A stretch of DNA of 64,000 nucleotides from Flavobacterium panici (GCF_903819335.1 NZ_CAIJDE010000069.1:24771-88770), one strand, 5' to 3'. Numbered from the stretch's first letter, positions 26,047 through 35,374 are shown. Notes: generated from the sequence alone by a model not told the origin. Made by a program: numbers and translations.

Positions 26047-26226
26047 ATGAAAACAAACAATAAACAAAGACAATTCAGCTCTTACAGAAACCGCCTCAAC
26101 AGTTCTTTACTTAGAATGTTGAATCGTTTTTATAATAGTAAAAGCCCGTTTTGTTTTGATGTTTTCCAATGTTCGAAAGCAGAACACGAAAAACTGCAAA
26201 TTATATTTGCTAATATTAGAGTTTGA
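26047..26226 (+). CDS. Small 59-residue protein, unknown function
   Basis: An ATG at 26047 opens 59 codons ending in TGA. The product starts MKTNNKQRQFSSYRNRLN, is Arg/Lys-rich at the N-terminus, and has a central FYNSKSPFCFDVFQCSK with two Cys, followed by EHEKLQIIFANIRV. No signal peptide. The gene fills the space between aroB and speA and has a good -7 box just upstream. I do not recognise the family. Codon use looks like that of its neighbours. It could be a conserved flavobacterial small protein. Confidence 0.55.
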   Translation: MKTNNKQRQFSSYRNRLNSSLLRMLNRFYNSKSPFCFDVFQCSKAEHEKLQIIFANIRV

Positions 26227-26288
26227 ATTTTAAATTTAGAAGAAAATCACTAAATTTAATAATTACTACTTAAAATATTGAAATATAA

Positions 26289-27692
26289 ATGAATACAAAA
26301 TATTCGGACTTAATAAATCAAACCTATTACTTCCCTCAAGAAGAATTTAAACTAAGCAAAGACAACCTTCAGTTTCATAACATCGATTTGATGAAATTGG
26401 TTGAACAATATGGTACTCCATTAAAGTTTACTTATTTACCTCAAATTTCTGAAAACATCAATAAGGCAAAAGCCTGGTTCAGAAACGCAATGGAAAAGAA
26501 TAAATACGAAGCAAAATATTACTATTGTTATTGTACAAAAAGCTCTCATTTTGAATACATTATGAATGAAGCTTTCAAGAATAACATTCACATTGAAACA
26601 TCATCTGCTTTTGATGTTAATATTGTCGAGAATTTATTAGAAAATGGTAAAATCAACAAAAGTACTTATGTAATTTGTAATGGTTTTAAAAGAGACGAAT
26701 ACATCAATAATATTGCGAGGTTAATTAATAACGGACATAAAAATACTATTCCGATTATTGACAATTACGAAGAACTTGATTTACTTCAGGGAGAAATCAA
26801 AGGAAAATTCAAAATTGGAATCCGTATTGCTGCCGAAGAAGAGCCTAAATTTGAGTTTTATACTTCAAGATTAGGAATTGGTTATAAAAACATCGTATCG
26901 TTTTACAAAAAACAAATTCAGGAAAATGACAAATTAGAGCTTAAAATGCTTCACTTTTTCATTAATACCGGAATAAATGATACTTCATATTACTGGAACG
27001 AGCTTGTAAAATGTATTAAAGTATACATTGCACTTAAAAAGGAATGTCCAACTCTTGATGGTTTGAACATTGGAGGCGGCTTTCCAATTAAAAACTCGCT
27101 GGCATTTGAATATGATTATCAATATATGATTGATGAAATTATCAATCAAATTAAAATAGCTTGTGATGAGGCCGAAGTTGATGTTCCAAACATATTTACT
27201 GAATTTGGATCGTTTACTGTAGGTGAAAGCGGTGGAGCAATCTATCAGATTTTGTATCAAAAACAACAAAATGATAGAGAAAAATGGAACATGATCGATT
27301 CTTCTTTCATTACTACTCTTCCAGATACTTGGGCTATCAATAAACGTTTTATTATGCTGGCGATTAATCGCTGGAATGATACTTACGAGCGGGTTCTGTT
27401 AGGTGGATTGACTTGTGATAGTGATGATTATTACAATTCAGAACAAAATATGAACGCCATTTATCTGCCTAAATACAACAAAGAAAAGCCGTTATATATT
27501 GGTTTCTTTAATACTGGAGCATATCAGGAAACAATTGGAGGTTACGGAGGTTTGCACCACTGTTTGATTCCGCAGCCTAAACATATTTTGATAGATCGCG
27601 ATGAAAATGGAATTTTGGCAACAGAAGTTTTCTCTGAACAACAGACTTCAGACGACGTATTAAAAATATTAGGTTACAAGAAAAAATTGTAA
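26289..27692 (+). CDS. speA: Biosynthetic arginine decarboxylase, fold-III PLP enzyme
   Basis: 467 residues with an alanine-racemase-like PLP barrel. YYCYCTKSSH carries the PLP lysine. IGIRIAAEEE, SRLGIG and LNIGGGFPI give phosphate-binding glycines. FTEFGSFTVG and LLGGLTCDSDD give the Glu/Cys-Asp substrate-side motifs, and GAYQET the C-terminal Tyr. Length matches the short Bacteroidota arginine decarboxylases rather than the ~630-residue proteobacterial SpeA. It would make agmatine. The DHS-like gene follows after 109 bp, which suggests a polyamine route. Confidence 0.87.
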   Translation: MNTKYSDLINQTYYFPQEEFKLSKDNLQFHNIDLMKLVEQYGTPLKFTYLPQISENINKAKAWFRNAMEKNKYEAKYYYCYCTKSSHFEYIMNEAFKNNIHIETSSAFDVNIVENLLENGKINKSTYVICNGFKRDEYINNIARLINNGHKNTIPIIDNYEELDLLQGEIKGKFKIGIRIAAEEEPKFEFYTSRLGIGYKNIVSFYKKQIQENDKLELKMLHFFINTGINDTSYYWNELVKCIKVYIALKKECPTLDGLNIGGGFPIKNSLAFEYDYQYMIDEIINQIKIACDEAEVDVPNIFTEFGSFTVGESGGAIYQILYQKQQNDREKWNMIDSSFITTLPDTWAINKRFIMLAINRWNDTYERVLLGGLTCDSDDYYNSEQNMNAIYLPKYNKEKPLYIGFFNTGAYQETIGGYGGLHHCLIPQPKHILIDRDENGILATEVFSEQQTSDDVLKILGYKKKL

Positions 27693-27801
27693 AAAAAAAC
27701 TGTAAATTAATTAAGGTTAATAATTAGAAAATTATTAATTTGCATATATCCAAAAGGTTAAAAACTTTTAATTCAAAAAAAACAAAAAAACAAAAAACAA
27801 A

Positions 27802-28770
27802 ATGAAAGGACCAATCAGTCAGTTTATTGAAAAACATTATTTACACTTTAATTCTGCTTCACTGGTAGATGCAGCCAAAGAATACGAACAACAATTAGCA
27901 AATGGATCTAAAATGTTGGTGAGTATGGCTGGTGCAATGAGTACAGCAGAAATTGGTAAAATTTTTGCGGAAATAATTAGACAAGATAAAGTACAAATTA
28001 TTTCATGTACTGGAGCCAATCTAGAAGAAGATATCATGAATTTAGTAGCTCACTCTCACTACGAAAGAGTTCCTAATTACCGTGATTTGACACCAGAAGA
28101 CGAATGGGCTTTACTGGAAAGAGGATTAAACCGTGTTACAGATACTTGTATTCCTGAGCATGAGGCTTTTAGACGTTTGCAAAAACACATCTATAAAATC
28201 TGGAAAGATGCTGATGATAAAGGAGAACGTTATTTTCCACATGAATTCATGTACAAAATGTTATTATCAGGCGTTTTAGAAGAATATTATGAAATTGACT
28301 TAAAAGACAGCTGGATGTATGCTGCTGCTGAGAAAAATTTACCTATTATTGTTCCGGGATGGGAAGACAGTACAATGGGTAATATTTTTGCATCATATGT
28401 AATAAAAGGTGACTTGAAAGCATCTACAATGAAATCTGGTATCGAATACATGACTTTCCTTGCTGACTGGTACTCAAAAAACAGCCAAAATGGTATTGGA
28501 TTCTTCCAAATTGGTGGAGGTATCGCTGGAGATTTCCCTATTTGCGTTGTGCCAATGTTATACCAGGATATGGAAATGCATGATGTTCCTTTCTGGAGCT
28601 ATTTCTGCCAAATCTCTGATTCAACAACAAGTTACGGTTCTTATTCAGGGGCAGTTCCAAATGAAAAAATCACATGGGGTAAATTAGATATCAAAACCCC
28701 TAAATTTATTATAGAGTCGGATGCTACAATTGTTGCACCATTAATTTTTGCATATTTATTAGATTTATAG
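27802..28770 (+). CDS. Deoxyhypusine-synthase-like protein lacking the hypusine-site lysine
   Basis: 322 residues, recognisable as DHS family by SMAGAMSTAEIGKIFAEIIRQDKV, CTGANLEEDI, the NAD-binding FFQIGGGIAGDFPICVVPM, and SYSGAVPNEKITWGKLD. In eukaryotic DHS the glycine triplet is followed by V-V-K, where the Lys forms the enzyme-butylimine intermediate. Here residues 241-243 are I-A-G, so that Lys is absent. Bacteria have no eIF5A, and DHS-like bacterial proteins are thought to act on free polyamines or guanidines. Position after speA fits an agmatine or polyamine substrate (inference). Confidence 0.87.
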   Translation: MKGPISQFIEKHYLHFNSASLVDAAKEYEQQLANGSKMLVSMAGAMSTAEIGKIFAEIIRQDKVQIISCTGANLEEDIMNLVAHSHYERVPNYRDLTPEDEWALLERGLNRVTDTCIPEHEAFRRLQKHIYKIWKDADDKGERYFPHEFMYKMLLSGVLEEYYEIDLKDSWMYAAAEKNLPIIVPGWEDSTMGNIFASYVIKGDLKASTMKSGIEYMTFLADWYSKNSQNGIGFFQIGGGIAGDFPICVVPMLYQDMEMHDVPFWSYFCQISDSTTSYGSYSGAVPNEKITWGKLDIKTPKFIIESDATIVAPLIFAYLLDL

Positions 28771-28779
28771 GATATTTTT

Positions 28780-29190
28780 ATGAAAAGAGTTATAGTAGAC
28801 TACGCCAAACTGACAAACGAAATTTTAAACCTTTTGGTTGAAAAATTTCCTGATGGTTATGATGATTCGGATGTTATCCGTTTTAGAAACGCTAAAAACG
28901 AATTAGTAGAAGCTGTTGAAGTTCGTACTGAAGACACTATTTATTTAGTAAAAATCAGTACTAAACTTGCTGACAGAATCGAAAATTATGATGAAGATGA
29001 CGATATCGATCTTGATGTTGATACAATCGAGCCAGTTAAAGGTATTGATCTTGATGATGATGCTGCAGACGATGATGACGATGATGACAATCTTGATAAA
29101 CCAGACGTTGACGGTGGAGATGATGACGATGATGACAGAGATCCAGACGATATTGCTGATGATGACGAAGATGAGGACGACGAAGATTAA
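28780..29190 (+). CDS. Hypothetical protein with Asp-rich C-terminal tail
   Basis: 136 residues. The N-terminal ~75 are an ordinary mixed alpha/beta domain (KRVIVDYAKLTNEILNLLVEKFPDGYDDSDVIRFRNAKNELVEAVEVRTEDTIYLVKISTKLADRI). The last ~60 residues are mostly Asp and Glu, coded by GATGAT/GATGAC runs, giving a very acidic disordered tail. No function is recognised. It follows the DHS-like gene by 9 bp and is presumably co-transcribed, ending at the terminator 29214-29239. Confidence 0.8.
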   Translation: MKRVIVDYAKLTNEILNLLVEKFPDGYDDSDVIRFRNAKNELVEAVEVRTEDTIYLVKISTKLADRIENYDEDDDIDLDVDTIEPVKGIDLDDDAADDDDDDDNLDKPDVDGGDDDDDDRDPDDIADDDEDEDDED

Positions 29191-29213
29191 TCATTTACTT
29201 TTAAAATAAAGAC

Positions 29214-29240
29214 AAAGGAACTCTATTTTGAGTTCCTTTT
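29214..29240 (+). terminator. Rho-independent terminator
   Basis: AAAGGAACTC (29214-29223) pairs with GAGTTCCTTT (29230-29239), followed by further Ts. It ends the speA/DHS-like/acidic-protein transcript. Confidence 0.85.
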
Positions 29241-29325
29241 TTATTTATCCATACAAACAAATTATAAGAAAATTACTATATTTATATTTTAAGAAATATA
29301 TTTAAAATATAAATTATTCGCCAAT

Positions 29326-31446
29326 ATGAAATCAGAATTACTACACGCCAAACTGAAAGAAAATTTCGGATTTGAAAAATTCAGGCCAAATCAGGAAACG
29401 ATAATAAAAACTATTTTATCCGGACAGGATACATTAGCTATTATGCCTACCGGTGGTGGAAAATCTATCTGTTTTCAGCTGCCGGCGCTTATATTACCCG
29501 GAATAACTATCGTTATTTCGCCTTTAATTGCCTTGATGAAAGATCAGGTTGATAGTTTGAAAACAAACGGAATTGCCGCATGTTATATCAACAGCAGTCA
29601 ATCATCTGAAGAACAGCAGTTTTATATTGATAATTTAAAATCGAATAATTTTAAACTCGTTTATATTGCTCCCGAAAGTTTATCGTATTTAGATAATGTA
29701 TTTAACGAATTAACAATCAGTTTAATTGCAATTGACGAAGCGCATTGTATTTCTTCTTGGGGTCATGATTTTAGACCAGCCTACACCAATTTAGGATATT
29801 TAAAAAACCGCTTCCCTTCTACTCCAGTTTTAGCTTTGACTGCAACAGCCGATAAAGCAACACGTGCAGATATAACCAAACAGCTAAATTTAAAAAGTCC
29901 AAAAACTTTTGTAGCTTCTTTTGATCGCGCAAATTTAAGCCTTGAAGTGCGACCGGCTTTAGATCGTATAAAACAAATTATTGATTTTGTTGAAAACAAG
30001 CCCAATGAATCTGGGATTATTTATTGTTTAAGCAGAAAAACGACAGAAGAACTTGCAGAGAAATTATCTAAAAACGGAATTGTCGCAAAAGCATATCATG
30101 CAGGTTTAGATAATACAACACGAGCAAAAACTCAGGATCAGTTTATAAATGATGATTGTCAGGTTGTATGTGCTACAATTGCATTTGGAATGGGAATCGA
30201 CAAATCAAATGTTCGCTGGGTAATTCATTATAATTTGCCTAAAAATATTGAAGGCTATTATCAGGAAATTGGGCGTGCAGGCCGCGATGGATTACCAGCA
30301 GAAACCGTTTTATTTGAAAGTTATGCAGATGTGATTCAGCTTCAAAAATTTGCTTCTGAAGGATTAAATTCTGATGTTCAGCTTGCCAAATTAGAACGAA
30401 TGAAGCAATACGCAGACGCAGTAAGCTGCAGACGAAAAATTCTTCTTTCTTATTTTGGAGAACTGGTTACGGAAAATTGCGGTAATTGTGATATTTGTAA
30501 AAATCCGCCAACATTTTTCGATGGAACGATTCTCGCGCAAAAAGCACTTTCGGCTATTACCAGATTACAGGAATCTGAACCTTTAGCTGTGATTGTTGAT
30601 TTTTTAAGAGGCTCAAAAAACGCATATATCTACGAAAAAAATTATCAAACGCTAAAAACGTACGGAATTGGAGCCGATATTTCCTGGTACGATTGGAATC
30701 AATATTTAATTCAGCTGATTAATCTAGGATATTGTGAAATTGCTTTTCATCAGCACAATAAAATTTTATTAACGCCTTTTGCCAAAAAAGTTTTGTTTGA
30801 AGGTGAAAAAGTAAAACTGACAACGGTTGTTAAAAAAGTAATTGATAAAAATGAAGTAAAACAGGAAAAAGCAAAAACTGCTGCTAAAAATTCTCTTTTT
30901 GAGACACTTCGAAAATTACGCTACGAAATTGCTCAAGAAGAAGAAGTTCCTGCCTATGTGATTTTCAGTGATGCTTCGTTAAGACATATGGAAATTTTAC
31001 GACCAATGAGCGACGAAGATTTCCTTGCCGTGGAAGGTGTTGGAAAAGCAAAACTCGAAAAATATGGAGCAGAATTCATTAAGGCGATTATTGAGTTTCA
31101 AAGAAATAAATCTGTCGTTAAGAAAGACAAAAAGGAAAGCACGTATGCTAAAACTTTAGAATTATTTCAAAATGGACTTTCTATTGAAGAAATCGCCGGA
31201 CAAAGAAATCTGGGCGAAACTACAATTGTCTCTCATTTAGCTAAATTATATGTTGATGGAAACGATTTTGATTTAAGTCAGTTTGTTTCTGATAAAGAAA
31301 TCATTGAGATTGAAAAAGCTCAATTAGAATTAGAAAATCCTAGCGCTTTACGACCTTACTACGAATACTTTGAAGAGAAAATGTCTTATGATAAAATTCG
31401 ATTTGGATTGGCGTTTTTAGAGAGAAAGCATTTAAGTGCTAAATAA
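29326..31446 (+). CDS. recQ: ATP-dependent DNA helicase RecQ
   Basis: 706 residues. Helicase motifs are MPTGGGKSICFQ (Walker A, ~40-49), IDEAHCISSWGHDFRP (DEAH, 137-140), LTATA and the motif VI QEIGRAGRDG. A zinc module (CRRKILLSYFG...CGNCDICKNP) and RQC domain follow. An HRDC domain lies around 535-595 (RPMSDEDFLAVEGVGKAKLEKYG), and a C-terminal helix-turn-helix extension (LFQNGLSIEEIAGQRNLGETTIVSHL) is present as in many Bacteroidota RecQ proteins. It unwinds DNA 3'-5' during recombination and fork repair. Monocistronic. Confidence 0.96.
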   Translation: MKSELLHAKLKENFGFEKFRPNQETIIKTILSGQDTLAIMPTGGGKSICFQLPALILPGITIVISPLIALMKDQVDSLKTNGIAACYINSSQSSEEQQFYIDNLKSNNFKLVYIAPESLSYLDNVFNELTISLIAIDEAHCISSWGHDFRPAYTNLGYLKNRFPSTPVLALTATADKATRADITKQLNLKSPKTFVASFDRANLSLEVRPALDRIKQIIDFVENKPNESGIIYCLSRKTTEELAEKLSKNGIVAKAYHAGLDNTTRAKTQDQFINDDCQVVCATIAFGMGIDKSNVRWVIHYNLPKNIEGYYQEIGRAGRDGLPAETVLFESYADVIQLQKFASEGLNSDVQLAKLERMKQYADAVSCRRKILLSYFGELVTENCGNCDICKNPPTFFDGTILAQKALSAITRLQESEPLAVIVDFLRGSKNAYIYEKNYQTLKTYGIGADISWYDWNQYLIQLINLGYCEIAFHQHNKILLTPFAKKVLFEGEKVKLTTVVKKVIDKNEVKQEKAKTAAKNSLFETLRKLRYEIAQEEEVPAYVIFSDASLRHMEILRPMSDEDFLAVEGVGKAKLEKYGAEFIKAIIEFQRNKSVVKKDKKESTYAKTLELFQNGLSIEEIAGQRNLGETTIVSHLAKLYVDGNDFDLSQFVSDKEIIEIEKAQLELENPSALRPYYEYFEEKMSYDKIRFGLAFLERKHLSAK

Positions 31447-31614
31447 AGATGGCACGCGGATTTTACGGATTCGCTATCGCGAAGGCGCTGATTAATACGG
31501 ATTTTTTTGTCATTTCTAAGAACGAAAAATTGCACAAGTATTTCTTCATAGTGAATCGTCAATCTTTGTCGAATTTCTAGTGTGATTTCTCGTTCCTCGA
31601 AATGACAAAAACAA
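31447..31614. repeat. Dispersed repeat pair downstream of recQ
   Basis: One module reads GCACGCGGATTTTACGGATTCGCTATCGCGAAGGCG and recurs around 59660-59785. A second has gaacgaaaaattgcacaag against tgatttctcgttcctcgaaatgac and recurs at 59810-59910. They are non-coding and appear together, in the same order, at both places. Confidence 0.75.
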
Positions 31615-31645
31615 AAAATCCTGTGAAGTAAATTCACAGGATTTT
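31615..31645. terminator. Bidirectional terminator recQ/DinB
   Basis: AAAATCCTGTGAA (31615-31627) and TTCACAGGATTTT (31633-31645) form a perfect 13-bp stem around GTAAA, with A and T tracts on both sides. Confidence 0.88.
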
Positions 31646-31669
31646 TTTAGTATTTATAATTTTATGCTT

Positions 31670-32185
31670 TTACAAATATCTTTCTTCAAAAACTTTTTGA
31701 TGATGTTTTTGATGTCCAATTATAACAAAACCTAAAGCTCGAACAGAAATTTGATTACCAGAAGCCGTTCCAAGTCTTTTAAGCTGATCTTCAGATAAAC
31801 TTTTGTAAAATAATAAAGTTGAATGTCTTAAAGCAGAAAGTTCAGTTAATAAATCCTGAATACTTCTTTTATTTGATTCTGTATTATTTGCATAATCATC
31901 TTCTTCAAAACTAGGCAAAGGCGTTTTGTCATTTCTTGAAAATCTCAGAGCACGATAAGCAAAAATACGTTCAGTATCTATAATATGCTGAATGATATCC
32001 TTAATTGTCCACTTCCCTTCTGCATAGCGATAATCAAATTTGTCCATTGGAATATTTTGAACAAATCGGATAAAATCATGAAGAGAGATTTCTAATTCTT
32101 CGATTAATTTTCCCTCGCCGGCTTCTCTGATATAAGTGCCAAAATGACCCGAATATTCATTTTCTAGTAACTGACTTGCAATCAT
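31670..32185 (-). CDS. DinB/YfiT-like putative metal-dependent protein
   Basis: 171 residues of four-helix DinB type: FVQNIPMDKFDYRYAEGKWTIKDIIQHIIDTERIFAYRALRFSRND (first His ligand), a central ESNKRSIQDLLTELSALRHSTLLFYKSL helix, and VIIGHQKHHQKVFEERYL at the C-terminus with the remaining His ligands. Members include thiol transferases such as bacillithiol-S-transferases, interesting because a YpdA-type reductase is encoded at 45368 (inference). It lies 30 bp downstream of ppc on the same strand and may be co-transcribed with it. Confidence 0.87.
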   Translation of the reverse strand: MIASQLLENEYSGHFGTYIREAGEGKLIEELEISLHDFIRFVQNIPMDKFDYRYAEGKWTIKDIIQHIIDTERIFAYRALRFSRNDKTPLPSFEEDDYANNTESNKRSIQDLLTELSALRHSTLLFYKSLSEDQLKRLGTASGNQISVRALGFVIIGHQKHHQKVFEERYL

Positions 32186-32215
32186 TTTTATAATTTTAAA
32201 GTTTACAAATTACGA

Positions 32216-34801
32216 TTAAGCTGAATTTCTACTTGCATTTGTGTTTCCGAAAAGAGATCTCGTTACTATTTTTTCGTAAACTTTGATTAGCTCCTCATTC
32301 GCAGAATTTTCTTTGTTCAATTCATTAATTTTCAACAATGCGTATTGTTGTATTGTCAACAACGGCAGTACAATACGCTCTCTTATTTGAATTGATGCTA
32401 TACCATCAGGATAGTTTTCCATTAAGGTTTTATGACCTGCAATTTTTAATAAAAGACGTTTTGTCTCAGAAAATTCATCATAGATAATCTGCCAGAATTC
32501 ACCAAATTCAGGATCTTTTCTCATATATGCCGTTAATGGTAAAAATGATTTTGCCAATGACATCATACTGTTCTCTAACAACGTTTTAAAGAATAATGAA
32601 TTGTGGTACAAATCACTTACTTTATCCCATTGACCTGATTCTTCAAAATGTTTCAAAGCTGTTCCAACTCCAAAAAATCCTGGTACGTTTTGTTTTAACT
32701 GACTCCAGGAACCAACAAACGGAATCGCTCTTAAATCTGCAAAATCTAATGATTCAGATTTGCTTCTTTTTGAAGGGCGGCTTCCAATGTTAGTTTTAGA
32801 ATAATATTTCAACGTACTCATTTTTTCCAAATAAGGAATAAATTTCGGGTGATTTTTAAAACTTAAATATTTATCATAACCCAAATTAGCTAATTGCGTC
32901 AGGATTTGAGTTTCTTCTGGAGTTAACTCATTTTTTTCTTTACCAAAAACCTGATTAGTTACACCGGCACTTAATAGGTTTTCAATATTAAAACGGCAAG
33001 AATCTAAAGTTCCAAAATTAGAACTAATCGTTTGCCCTTGTACCGTAATCTGAATTTCTTTATTTTCAATTTTTGGTCCTAAAGAAGCGTAAAATTTGTG
33101 TGTTTTACCACCACCACGCGCAGGAGGTCCGCCGCGTCCGTCAAAGAAAATAGCTTTAATTCCGTATTTTCTTGAAATTTCAGTCAGCGAAATTTTAGCC
33201 TGATAAATACTCCAGTTAGCCATTAAATAACCACCGTCTTTTGTACCATCAGAGAAACCAAGCATAATGGTCTGTTCGTTTCCTCTTGATTTTAAATGCT
33301 TAGAATATTCAGGATTGGTATACAATTGCTCCATAATTTGATGCGCATTTTGCAAATCATCTACAGACTCAAAAAGCGGAATAATGTCAACAGTTGGATT
33401 TTCCCAATTATTCAAACGAATCATCGCAAAAGTTTCCATTACGTTTAGGGCACTTTCGTTATTACTAATAATATAACGATTGGCTCCTTCTTCACCATTA
33501 TTTTCCTGAATGGTTTTTATTGCCTGAACAGATTCTAAAGTCGACCTTGTAATTTCGTTTTCAAAATCAGCAGGATTTAAGTTTCCTTTTATCTTTGATA
33601 AAACATCGATTTTTTGATCTTCTGTCAATTCATAATAATTTTTCGGAAAAGTATCTGAACCTGAGTTTAAGTAATAATTCACAACATCTTTGAATACAGC
33701 ATTGTGAATTTTACTATTCTGACGAATATCTAAAGTTGCAAAATGGAATCCGAATAAATTGATTTTTACCAAAAGAGCTTCTAATTCGTCTAAATATAAA
33801 GATTGATGTTTTTCAATAATGATAGTACGAATTGTATTCAGCTGTGTCAATAATTCATCTAAAGTGATAAAAATTTCACCTTTAGAATAAAATACTGAAC
33901 GATAAAGTTTATGTTCAAGATCAGACACTAAAGTATCTACGCCTGAGAAAGTTAGCTTTCTTTTTAAATTTCTCATTTCAACATAATAACACTTCAAAAT
34001 TGAAGTTCGTAAACGATCTGCAACTTTCAGTGTAATCTCTGTTGTAACGAATGGATTTCCGTCACGGTCACCTCCCGGCCAGAATCCTAATTTTATTAAT
34101 TGGTTCTGAATTTGATTTCCGTCATTAATATTTTTCTGTAAATAATGTACAATTTCTCCCGCTGTAGCATAGAATACATTTTCAAGATACCAAATCAAAC
34201 TAACGGCTTCATCGTAAGGGTTTGGTTTTTCATGCTGAATAAAAGGTGTTTTTCCCAGCTGTGCTAATAATTGTTTGATCTGCAATAAATCGTTTTGACG
34301 AATTGCTTCGGTCAAATCGTTTATAATTCCTAAAACAGGGCCAGGATAAAACTGAGTTGGATGCGCTGTTAAAACCGTACGAACATTGAAATTTTCTAAA
34401 AAATTAACTAATTCATCGTCTTTTTCTTTTGCATCTGATTTTTCTTTGATATCACGCAAAGATCCACGACCTTCCATATTGTTAACTTCAGGAAAAGCAG
34501 CATCTTCAATAGCGTCAAACAATACAATCTGACGTTCTATATATTGGATAAATCGAAACATTAAGTCGATTTTTTCCGTTTCTGAAGCATTATTCAGGAA
34601 CTTATTTGAAAAGAAATCAAAAATTTCTTTTGGGGTTTCCTGTTTTTTAAATCCCGTTTCGCAGGTTTCTGTAAATAACGGCAGTAAAACACCTGTATTA
34701 TCAATAGAGTCAAATGGTAATGTTATGAAAACACTATTGTAAATATGGTATTTAGAGAGAACGTCTTTGTTAAAACGCTCTATTTTTGGCAACGTGTACA
34801 T
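32216..34801 (-). CDS. ppc: Phosphoenolpyruvate carboxylase
   Basis: 861 residues. LTAHPTQ carries the catalytic His (His147). LGFWPGGDRDGNPFVT is the PEP-site block, and FDGRGGPPARGGG is the divergent Bacteroidota form of the glycine-rich bicarbonate loop (usually FHGRGGxxGRGGG). The protein ends ASRNSA rather than the usual RNTG, also a feature of this branch. It carboxylates PEP to oxaloacetate to refill the TCA cycle. The promoter lies in the 93-bp gap after the Lrp terminator. Confidence 0.94.
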   Translation of the reverse strand: MYTLPKIERFNKDVLSKYHIYNSVFITLPFDSIDNTGVLLPLFTETCETGFKKQETPKEIFDFFSNKFLNNASETEKIDLMFRFIQYIERQIVLFDAIEDAAFPEVNNMEGRGSLRDIKEKSDAKEKDDELVNFLENFNVRTVLTAHPTQFYPGPVLGIINDLTEAIRQNDLLQIKQLLAQLGKTPFIQHEKPNPYDEAVSLIWYLENVFYATAGEIVHYLQKNINDGNQIQNQLIKLGFWPGGDRDGNPFVTTEITLKVADRLRTSILKCYYVEMRNLKRKLTFSGVDTLVSDLEHKLYRSVFYSKGEIFITLDELLTQLNTIRTIIIEKHQSLYLDELEALLVKINLFGFHFATLDIRQNSKIHNAVFKDVVNYYLNSGSDTFPKNYYELTEDQKIDVLSKIKGNLNPADFENEITRSTLESVQAIKTIQENNGEEGANRYIISNNESALNVMETFAMIRLNNWENPTVDIIPLFESVDDLQNAHQIMEQLYTNPEYSKHLKSRGNEQTIMLGFSDGTKDGGYLMANWSIYQAKISLTEISRKYGIKAIFFDGRGGPPARGGGKTHKFYASLGPKIENKEIQITVQGQTISSNFGTLDSCRFNIENLLSAGVTNQVFGKEKNELTPEETQILTQLANLGYDKYLSFKNHPKFIPYLEKMSTLKYYSKTNIGSRPSKRSKSESLDFADLRAIPFVGSWSQLKQNVPGFFGVGTALKHFEESGQWDKVSDLYHNSLFFKTLLENSMMSLAKSFLPLTAYMRKDPEFGEFWQIIYDEFSETKRLLLKIAGHKTLMENYPDGIASIQIRERIVLPLLTIQQYALLKINELNKENSANEELIKVYEKIVTRSLFGNTNASRNSA

Positions 34802-34840
34802 AAATTCTTTTATAGTTGGTTGGTTAATTGGTCATAAAAA

Positions 34841-34870
34841 AACCCCAAGAATAAACTTGAGGTTATATTT
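34841..34870 (-). terminator. Terminator of the Lrp-like gene
   Basis: AACCCCAAG (34841-34849) pairs with CTTGAGGTT (34856-34864) with a single mismatch. On the minus strand the stem is followed by a T-run (TTTTTTT at 34835-34841). Confidence 0.7.
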
Positions 34871-34894
34871 TAATATAGCATTCAAGAGGGATTC

Positions 34895-35374
34895 TTACAT
34901 ATTTTTGAAAATAGTATGCATCAAACGCTTCTTATCGTTAATACTTTCCTCTAATGAAATCATAGTTTCAGTTCTGTAAACACCATCGATATCGTCAATC
35001 ATGAAGATAACTTCTTTTGCATGTTTTGTATCTTTTGCTCTGATTTTACAAAAGATGTTGAATTTTCCTGTCGTTACAGAAGCAACTGTTACGAATGGAA
35101 TTTGATTGATACGCTCTAATACAAATTTAGTTTGTGATGTATTATTAAGGAATACCCCAACATAAGCAATAAATGAATAACCTAATTTATCGTAATCTAA
35201 GGCTAATGAAGACCCCATGATGATACCGGCATCCTCCATCTTTTTTACTCTAACGTGTACTGTACCAGCAGAAATCAATAGTTTTTTTGCAATGTCAGTA
35301 AACGGAACTCTCGTATTGTCTATTAACATATCTAAAATCTGGTGATCTACTTCATCTAAACGAAATTTACTCAT
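34895..35374 (-). CDS. Lrp/AsnC-family transcriptional regulator
   Basis: 159 residues. The N-terminal HTH is LDEVDHQILDMLIDNTRVPFTDIAKKLLISAGTVHVRVKKMEDAGIIMG. The C-terminal RAM/AsnC ligand domain is SFIAYVGVFLNNTSQTKFVLERINQIPFVTVASVTTGKFNIFCKIRAKDTKHAKEVIF. It is a small feast/famine-type regulator, probably octameric, responding to amino acids. It stands alone between ppc and the M14 peptidase gene with its own terminator. Targets are unknown. Confidence 0.93.
   Translation of the reverse strand: MSKFRLDEVDHQILDMLIDNTRVPFTDIAKKLLISAGTVHVRVKKMEDAGIIMGSSLALDYDKLGYSFIAYVGVFLNNTSQTKFVLERINQIPFVTVASVTTGKFNIFCKIRAKDTKHAKEVIFMIDDIDGVYRTETMISLEESINDKKRLMHTIFKNM

Noticed and set aside
28967..29209. 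80-codon ORF rich in Met and Leu
   Set aside because: It is the +1 frame of the GAT-run Asp-rich tail; composition follows from GATGAT repeats read as ATGATG.
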